IMG/VR virus record: IMGVR_UViG_3300037087_000046
Span: 18,835-82,834 of that record
Length of the DNA: 64,000 nt
Reading direction: 5' to 3' (one strand)
Origin: a virus
Below, piece after piece: positions 58,190 to 64,000 of this stretch. How positions within the stretch are numbered: the first letter of the stretch is position 1; each line of letters begins with the position of its first letter. Position numbers and translations under genes: made by a program. The notes beneath the pieces are model-generated. The model saw only the letters and a list, made by a program, of their open reading frames with translations, did no database searches and was not told the origin of the DNA.

Positions 58190-61100
58190 TGGCTGATGGT
58201 ATTGGAACAAGTATTGATGTAAAATTAGATGCCACTGGCATTATTACGGGTATTAAGGATGCAGAAAAATACCTAAAAATGTTCCCCGGTATGGTGGAAG
58301 CATCTATATCAGGTGTAGCAAGAAACTGGGATAAATCTGGCAAAGAAATACTTACAATTCAGAGCAAGAATGCTGCTGAAGGTCTTAAAATTACAGAGAA
58401 GTATGTTAGGGATGTAAATGGCGCATATCAAAACATTGGTAAAAATGTCAAGTTAGATACTGGGTTGCTTGACAAGGTAAATCAGCAAATTCGATTGGCT
58501 GAAGAGGCTACCAAGAAGGTAGGTGAAATAACCCAGTCTAAGCAATTCGGTGGTGGTGCTATTCCGAGTAATGCACAGCCGGGTCAAATTGCATCTTTTG
58601 AAAATGCTAAAAACACTCTTGCTAATTTTGCAAAGTCTTCCCAAGAGCATGGTGCAGCCCTTAATAAAGTATTTGCAGATATGGCAGCAGGTCAGCAGAA
58701 GGCTTATGGTGCAGGGACATTAGAGTCTCAGGCATCTGCAAAACTACAGAGTATGACTCGTGCCTACCAAGACATGGGTAAGGCTGCTTGGGGTGCATAC
58801 TCCCCGATTGAACTCATAAAGCACGTTATTATTTTCGGTTACGCCTATCAACTTTGGTACGGGTTTATTGCCAGTATCAAACAGGGTGCTACCGACGCAC
58901 AAGAACTTGCCCAGCGTATTGCAGAAATTCGTACCATTTCTCAGGGTTCCCAACTTACTCCGGGCGCATGGGGTGCTGGACTTACAAACATATCTAACCA
59001 ATTTGGTATGGATGTAATTGATGTTGCTAAGGCAGCATATGAAACTCTGTCTAACCAAGTAGCAAAGGGTGCTGAAGCATTTGATTTTGTAGGGAAGTCG
59101 GCACTATTTGCTAAGACTACTGTAGCAACTAACGCTGAGGCAGTTGACCTTCTTACGGGAGCAATCAATGCCTATGGAATGAAGTCGTCTGATACAACTA
59201 GAATCAGTGCAGAGTTATTCAAGACGATTGACTTGGGGCGTGTACGTGCCTCGGACATGGCAAATAGTTTTGGGCAAGTTGCTATTCAGGCGGAACAACT
59301 TGGTGTGTCTTTTGAGGACATGCTGGGTGTTATTTCGTCTGGTACCCGCAAGGGCATTAAGTATGACGAATTAGCCACACAGTTGCGTGGGGTTATGACA
59401 GCCCTTATCAAGCCCTCCGAAGCAATGAAAACTGCTTTGCGCGAGATGGGTGCGGATAGTGCTCAAGCGGCAGTGCAGATGTTTGGCTTACCCGGAGTGG
59501 TAGATCGTCTTGCTAAGTCTACGGGTGGTGCCTCTGAAGAGATGGCTCGTCTGTTTCCCAATGTTCGTGGACTCCGTTTGTTCATGGGTCTTGCTGGAGA
59601 TGGTGCAACACAACTTGCAGACGACATTAAGAAAATAAAGTATGACTCCTTAACCGAGTATGGTAAGGCTGCTACTGACATGATGGGCAGTCAAGCAGTT
59701 AAAGTAGCACAACTAAACACAGAGTTTAAGAACTACTTTATTGCAATGGGTGACACCCTTAATGCTGTTAAGGCCAGCACATTTGATGTTTTTGGTAATG
59801 GTACAAATGCAATTACTTCTATGGCGCACTCCGTCAGGGACTTAGTTATTGCTTATGGAACCATGAAAACCATAAGCTCCCTTGGGGGATTAAGTGGCAT
59901 TAAGACTTCTTTAGCAGCCCCCTTTATTGCTGAGCGTGAGGCTATAGCAGCCACTAATTTAGCCCTCAACAAATATGACTGGGAAATGGCTGGTGTATCA
60001 GTACAGACATCAACTCTTAGCAGAGCAGTAAAGACTTCTTCTGCTGGGTTTAATGCGCTTGCCACTTCAATAGGTAATACGCAGTTAGCAGCACAGGCAT
60101 TAAGTGCAATAAAAATGGCTGGGTGGATGATTGCCATAGAAGAAGGAATGCACTTAGTCAGTGAGGCAGTTAGAGAAACTACTGATGCTCAGGTTGCATT
60201 TTCTAACACAAAGGGATTTGATACAAGACTTCTTACTCAGAACATAGAGACACAGTATGGTAAGATAATTGATGGAATTGATAAAGAAAACCAGAAGGTA
60301 AATGCTAAATATGGGGAGATGAAGGGGGCTGGACAAAGGGGGCTTGAGGAGGCAGTAACTGAACTCACTAAAAAAGAAGATGTTATTAAACGTCTTACAG
60401 GTGGGGAATTAACTGGTGGTCTTTTACAGAAGACAGTTTCCCCCGCCGACTTTACAAAAATTACAAGCCTGTTTGAACACCTGAACACTGAGGCTGAAAA
60501 ATCAAAGGGGCACCTTGCCTCATTAAAGGAAACTCTGGCGGGTATATTTGAATCAGTTAATATCCCACAAGGAGTTCCATTACCCCTAAGCAACACCTAC
60601 AATATCAATCAGGCTAAGATAAAGGAAACCCAGAACCAGTTAAACGGGATGATGGGTAGGGGCTTAAACGAACCGAGCCAAGAAGTTGCTTCCAAACAGT
60701 TTGATATAACCAAGTCTAATTTTGATAAACTAATCAACCTGTACAAGACGGGGCTATCCAGTACAAGTGAAGTAATTGCAAATGCTGGTAAGGGGGGAGT
60801 AGACTCTGGACAATTTCAAGTAGCCATTGAGCAACAGAAGGCATATAAAGAGGGACTTAAAAATACTCTCCAAGCATTAAACGAATATAATGGGGCAGTG
60901 CAGAAACGGCAAAATTCCTACAAAGAGGAAATAGGTTTTACAGCAACTCAAGCAAAAAAGGTTAGACAATATGAAGATGAACGAAAATCAATAAATGAGA
61001 ATAGAGATGCTTATAAAAAAGCAGCCCAAGAGTATGAAGAGAATGAGAAGTTAAAGATAGAGGCAGCATCAAAGGCTATGCACGCTGCTAACTCTGCTGC

Positions 61101-62859
61101 GGAAGTTGCTAAGAGTAGTCAGTTTCAAATATTCCCAGACACAGTTGAAAAATTTTCTGGTACAAAAACCGCCACTGGTATTGCTTTATTTAATCCTGTT
61201 GTTGCAATGTTAAAGGCGGGTAAGGATGTTGAGGGGGAAATTAACAGGTTCAACTCAGGTGAACTATTCTCAAATAAAAATACCACCGCAGTAGAGGACT
61301 TTACAAATAAAGTACAGGGGCTTGGGAAATATATCGGGGCAATGCCGGAAAAACTACCACCTGACCTTATGAGTAAATTAGTCGGGTTGGCTCCCGCTGC
61401 TAAGGCAGTAGGAGATGCTTTTGATGGGACAGGCGATAAAGCCATTAAGTTTAATATGGCAGTAAGTTCAAGCCCAGATTCCCTAAATAAGTCCATAGCA
61501 TCATTGGTGGAGTTAAATAAGAAATCTCAAACTCTGGGGGTTACTTTAGCAGAAGCAAAGAAAAAGGTATCAGCAGATATTGTTGATGAGAAAATCAGAA
61601 ACATATTTGACCCGTGGAAGGGTATGGCTGAAGCCGCAGCCCCCAAAGTATTACTACCGTTTGCAGTTGAGGCGAAGAAGGCTTTCCAAGAAATACCTGC
61701 CCCAACTATTGACACAAAAACAACCAATCAGGATGCTTTAAAGGCTGCTACAGACGCTTACAGGGCCGAAGAAGAACGTAAACAAGCCTTTGCACGCCAG
61801 CAAGAACAATTGCAGTACAGAGACCAAGTACAAAGTATAAATGCTCGTGCTGCTGCATTACAAGAGACCATCAAGCATGAGAGCACCTTGCTTGGTATAA
61901 CAAAAGAACAAACTCGGTTGATGGAGACACAGAACAGGTTATCTAAGGAGCAGTCTGCAAATAGTGATAAGATTGCACTGCTTCAGTTACAGTCTAAATT
62001 GTATGGGACTGATAATACAAAGGAGATTGAGAATCTACAGTACAAATCTGATAAAGCACAAGAAGAAGCGTTAAAGAATAAAATTGACTCACAAGGTACA
62101 TCAGATGAATTAGCCCGTAAACAGGCGGCAGAGGAACTACGGGTATCCGAGGTGGCAAAACGCAATCAGGCTCGTCAGCAACAACAAGAAGCAGCCAATA
62201 TACAGAATGACAAAGTCCGTTTAAATGAGGAACAAAGAAACAAACAATCCCAATATGCAGGGCAAGCAGCAGCACAAAATATGCCACAGGATGAAACATT
62301 CAAAAACACAATAGCAAGTTTTGGTGTGTTGGACACTGCAATAATTACCACGGCAAACTACCTGAATCAGATGAGTGGTCAGCCTCAAGTACAACAGGCA
62401 CCGTTACAGCAGGCAGCACAACAGCAGCAACAGGCAGCACAAGCCCTTGGTGAAGCGGCACAACAGCAAGAACAGGCAGCAAACAGTTTCAATGCTTATC
62501 AGAAGGGGCAGGTATCTATCACTGGTGGGTATCAATACGGTGGGATGGTTAAATACTTTGCAAATGGTGGTCCATCTGGTACAGACACAATACCTGCTTA
62601 TCTGACCCCGGGTGAGTATGTAGTCAATGCACGAGCAGCGGCACAGAATCGGGCAATGCTTGACCACATTAACTTCGGGATACGCCCCATGACGAATAGT
62701 AGCAACTCCAGTAGCAAAACCCAGTATTTCAACACGGGTGGGGTGGCAGTAAACATTAGCAACAATGGCTCTAATGGGGTTTCCCGTTCTCAAGCCTTGA
62801 ATATAGGTAACACAATCGCCGGAGAACTTAAACGCGGCACACTAAAATTCGCGAGGTAA
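58189..62859 (+). CDS. Tail tape measure protein
   Basis: 1556 residues. The TP901-type core (about 230-470) is clear: AEIRTISQGSQ, ANSFGQVAIQAEQLGVSFEDM, ALREMGADSAQAAVQMFGLPG and FPNVRGLRLFMGL. Hydrophobic segments follow, then coiled coils and Gln-rich stretches (1380-1430). The end (YGGMVKYFANGGPSGTDTIP ... GEYVVNARAA) is typical. It sets tail length and may help DNA cross the membrane. Confidence 0.93.
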   Translation: MADGIGTSIDVKLDATGIITGIKDAEKYLKMFPGMVEASISGVARNWDKSGKEILTIQSKNAAEGLKITEKYVRDVNGAYQNIGKNVKLDTGLLDKVNQQIRLAEEATKKVGEITQSKQFGGGAIPSNAQPGQIASFENAKNTLANFAKSSQEHGAALNKVFADMAAGQQKAYGAGTLESQASAKLQSMTRAYQDMGKAAWGAYSPIELIKHVIIFGYAYQLWYGFIASIKQGATDAQELAQRIAEIRTISQGSQLTPGAWGAGLTNISNQFGMDVIDVAKAAYETLSNQVAKGAEAFDFVGKSALFAKTTVATNAEAVDLLTGAINAYGMKSSDTTRISAELFKTIDLGRVRASDMANSFGQVAIQAEQLGVSFEDMLGVISSGTRKGIKYDELATQLRGVMTALIKPSEAMKTALREMGADSAQAAVQMFGLPGVVDRLAKSTGGASEEMARLFPNVRGLRLFMGLAGDGATQLADDIKKIKYDSLTEYGKAATDMMGSQAVKVAQLNTEFKNYFIAMGDTLNAVKASTFDVFGNGTNAITSMAHSVRDLVIAYGTMKTISSLGGLSGIKTSLAAPFIAEREAIAATNLALNKYDWEMAGVSVQTSTLSRAVKTSSAGFNALATSIGNTQLAAQALSAIKMAGWMIAIEEGMHLVSEAVRETTDAQVAFSNTKGFDTRLLTQNIETQYGKIIDGIDKENQKVNAKYGEMKGAGQRGLEEAVTELTKKEDVIKRLTGGELTGGLLQKTVSPADFTKITSLFEHLNTEAEKSKGHLASLKETLAGIFESVNIPQGVPLPLSNTYNINQAKIKETQNQLNGMMGRGLNEPSQEVASKQFDITKSNFDKLINLYKTGLSSTSEVIANAGKGGVDSGQFQVAIEQQKAYKEGLKNTLQALNEYNGAVQKRQNSYKEEIGFTATQAKKVRQYEDERKSINENRDAYKKAAQEYEENEKLKIEAASKAMHAANSAAEVAKSSQFQIFPDTVEKFSGTKTATGIALFNPVVAMLKAGKDVEGEINRFNSGELFSNKNTTAVEDFTNKVQGLGKYIGAMPEKLPPDLMSKLVGLAPAAKAVGDAFDGTGDKAIKFNMAVSSSPDSLNKSIASLVELNKKSQTLGVTLAEAKKKVSADIVDEKIRNIFDPWKGMAEAAAPKVLLPFAVEAKKAFQEIPAPTIDTKTTNQDALKAATDAYRAEEERKQAFARQQEQLQYRDQVQSINARAAALQETIKHESTLLGITKEQTRLMETQNRLSKEQSANSDKIALLQLQSKLYGTDNTKEIENLQYKSDKAQEEALKNKIDSQGTSDELARKQAAEELRVSEVAKRNQARQQQQEAANIQNDKVRLNEEQRNKQSQYAGQAAAQNMPQDETFKNTIASFGVLDTAIITTANYLNQMSGQPQVQQAPLQQAAQQQQQAAQALGEAAQQQEQAANSFNAYQKGQVSITGGYQYGGMVKYFANGGPSGTDTIPAYLTPGEYVVNARAAAQNRAMLDHINFGIRPMTNSSNSSSKTQYFNTGGVAVNISNNGSNGVSRSQALNIGNTIAGELKRGTLKFAR

Positions 62860-62860
62860 A

Positions 62861-63487
62861 ATGATGGAAATTAGAGACAAGGATGGGAATCTTATTAGTG
62901 GGAATACCAAGAGTCTCTTACAGAGACTCTTGGGAATTGACGTAAAGGGCTACTCTGATAACTCATTGGCTGGTAGATTCATTGTTGAGCATAGGGACAA
63001 GAGTGGAACACTCTTGTCAACTATTTCCAACCACAATGACATCACCAATGAAGGGCTTGAGTATCTGTTGAATCTGATGTTTTTTGATGATTCAGCATTC
63101 CGCCAGATTACAAACTGGTACATAGGTTTGATTAACAACTCTGGTTATACTGGTGTGGCTAATACAGACACCTTGGCAAGCCATACTGGTTGGACTGCAT
63201 TTAGCACATGGGATGAATCTGCTAAGCCTGAATGGGCACCTGAAGCGTCCTATCAGATTACTGAGGGTGGCTTGGTTAAGTACAACATCACCAACTTGAC
63301 TGCTAAGACCTTCACAATGGGCGGTGCAGCCGTTCTGAAGGGTATTTACATCAGCAGCAATTCAGCCAAGACAAGTGATACAACCGGGGTGCTTTGGTCT
63401 ACGGGTCTTTTTGATTCAACCATTGCATTGAATGAGAATGACACACTTTCCATCTACTACGCAGTAGTGGCAGGACGCGATGCCTAA
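62861..63487 (+). CDS. Hypothetical tail protein
   Basis: 208 residues. NHNDITNEGLEYLLNLMFF, NWYIGLINNSGYTGVA and YQITEGGLVKYNIT resemble a widespread phage structural family with a WYxGLI motif. Two long hairpins (62907, 62996) lie near its start. Exact role unknown. Confidence 0.65.
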   Translation: MMEIRDKDGNLISGNTKSLLQRLLGIDVKGYSDNSLAGRFIVEHRDKSGTLLSTISNHNDITNEGLEYLLNLMFFDDSAFRQITNWYIGLINNSGYTGVANTDTLASHTGWTAFSTWDESAKPEWAPEASYQITEGGLVKYNITNLTAKTFTMGGAAVLKGIYISSNSAKTSDTTGVLWSTGLFDSTIALNENDTLSIYYAVVAGRDA

Positions 63488-64000
63488 TTATGATGCCAAC
63501 GTTCGTACGAACGTTGGAATTAAAACTACCCATAACACCACTAAATGGTGTACCCATACTAACGTTAGGAATAACGTTAGTATGGGTGATGGTGTTAATA
63601 CCCTTCTGTGGTGCAACAGAACCACTGTAAAGAACCATTTCTCACTCCTATCCAGTTTTACCCATAGACGACCTCAGAAGGGTGGAACCGGATTAGGGCA
63701 AAGAATTTCCTATAAGATAGCGGGTAATAGCATACTAAATTCCCAAAGCCCTTTGGGACATAGAGGAATGGCTATCACACGTTATTCCCCTACGCATCAT
63801 ACCCGACAAGAGTTAGGAAGATTTGACACAATTACGCAGTCTTATGTACCACGAGGTGGGGACACTTATTATATTGAGTCAGAATCTTCCTCAACTGTAC
63901 CAGATACCTGTTCTCCCGTACTGAATGGTATGTATTTGATTGTGTCCTTGTTGCCAGATGATTTACCTGCTGGACTAACGTGGGATAGACCCACAGTATT
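63480..64000 (+). CDS. Hypothetical tail protein, partial
   Basis: 173 residues seen; open at the right edge. The ATG overlaps the upstream stop by 8 bases. The first third is Asn/Thr-rich (NTTKWCTHTNVRNN) and is encoded by several perfect palindromes. Not recognised. Confidence 0.6.
   Translation, partial: MPNYDANVRTNVGIKTTHNTTKWCTHTNVRNNVSMGDGVNTLLWCNRTTVKNHFSLLSSFTHRRPQKGGTGLGQRISYKIAGNSILNSQSPLGHRGMAITRYSPTHHTRQELGRFDTITQSYVPRGGDTYYIESESSSTVPDTCSPVLNGMYLIVSLLPDDLPAGLTWDRPTV

Overview
The window is part of a tailed double-stranded DNA phage genome. It carries a complete head and tail module (terminase large subunit, portal, scaffold, P22-like coat protein, tail tube candidate, 1556-residue tape measure), a full replication module and about 120 tightly packed, often overlapping genes. 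The long tape measure and tail tube candidate suggest a siphovirus. No integrase was seen. The GH24-type lysozyme, Shine-Dalgarno sites and TTGACA-type promoters suggest a Gram-negative bacterial host. An anaerobic ribonucleotide reductase with its activase suggests that the host grows without oxygen at least part of the time. The host species cannot be named from the sequence.

The genome is laid out in four transcription blocks. Block 1 (1-4929, minus strand) holds a nicotinamidase-like enzyme cut by the window edge, a primase-helicase and small unknown genes. Block 2 (5.3-35.3 kb, plus strand) is the early and middle region: two ParB-like proteins, an SNF2-type helicase, family A DNA polymerase, VRR-NUC and RecB/Cas4-like nucleases, a sigma-like protein, lysozyme, ThyX, RNA ligase, dNTP-pool enzymes, NrdD with an intein, NrdG and an RlmN-like radical SAM protein. 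Block 3 (36.0-43.3 kb, minus strand) is a run of small, mostly unknown genes, including an alanine-repeat protein. Block 4 (43.97 kb to the end, plus strand) holds a zinc-binding terminase-proximal gene, a repeat-rich fibre with a LamG-like end, a holin candidate, a GIY-YIG endonuclease and then the head and tail genes.

Regulation is unusually visible. Blocks 1/2 and 3/4 are divided by divergent intergenic regions that carry two copies, in inverted orientation, of a 257-bp element rich in GATCA/TGATC motifs. At least eight promoters share a TTGACA box with an 18-bp gap to a TAGACT-like box, and several have a perfect palindrome over the spacer and -10, which suggests one repressor or activator regulon. 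Two copies of a different 68-bp element precede late genes and may be late promoters; a sigma-like protein at 17.2 kb is a candidate to read them. The first copy is followed by a structured leader and a strong terminator just before the late operon, which suggests antitermination.

Other notable features are a roughly 265-nt structured non-coding region with its own terminator (7.5-7.75 kb), other structured leaders, an NrdD intein whose first residue appears to be proline, two decayed genes, several internal gene duplications, and an excess of perfect stem-loops inside plus-strand coding sequences.
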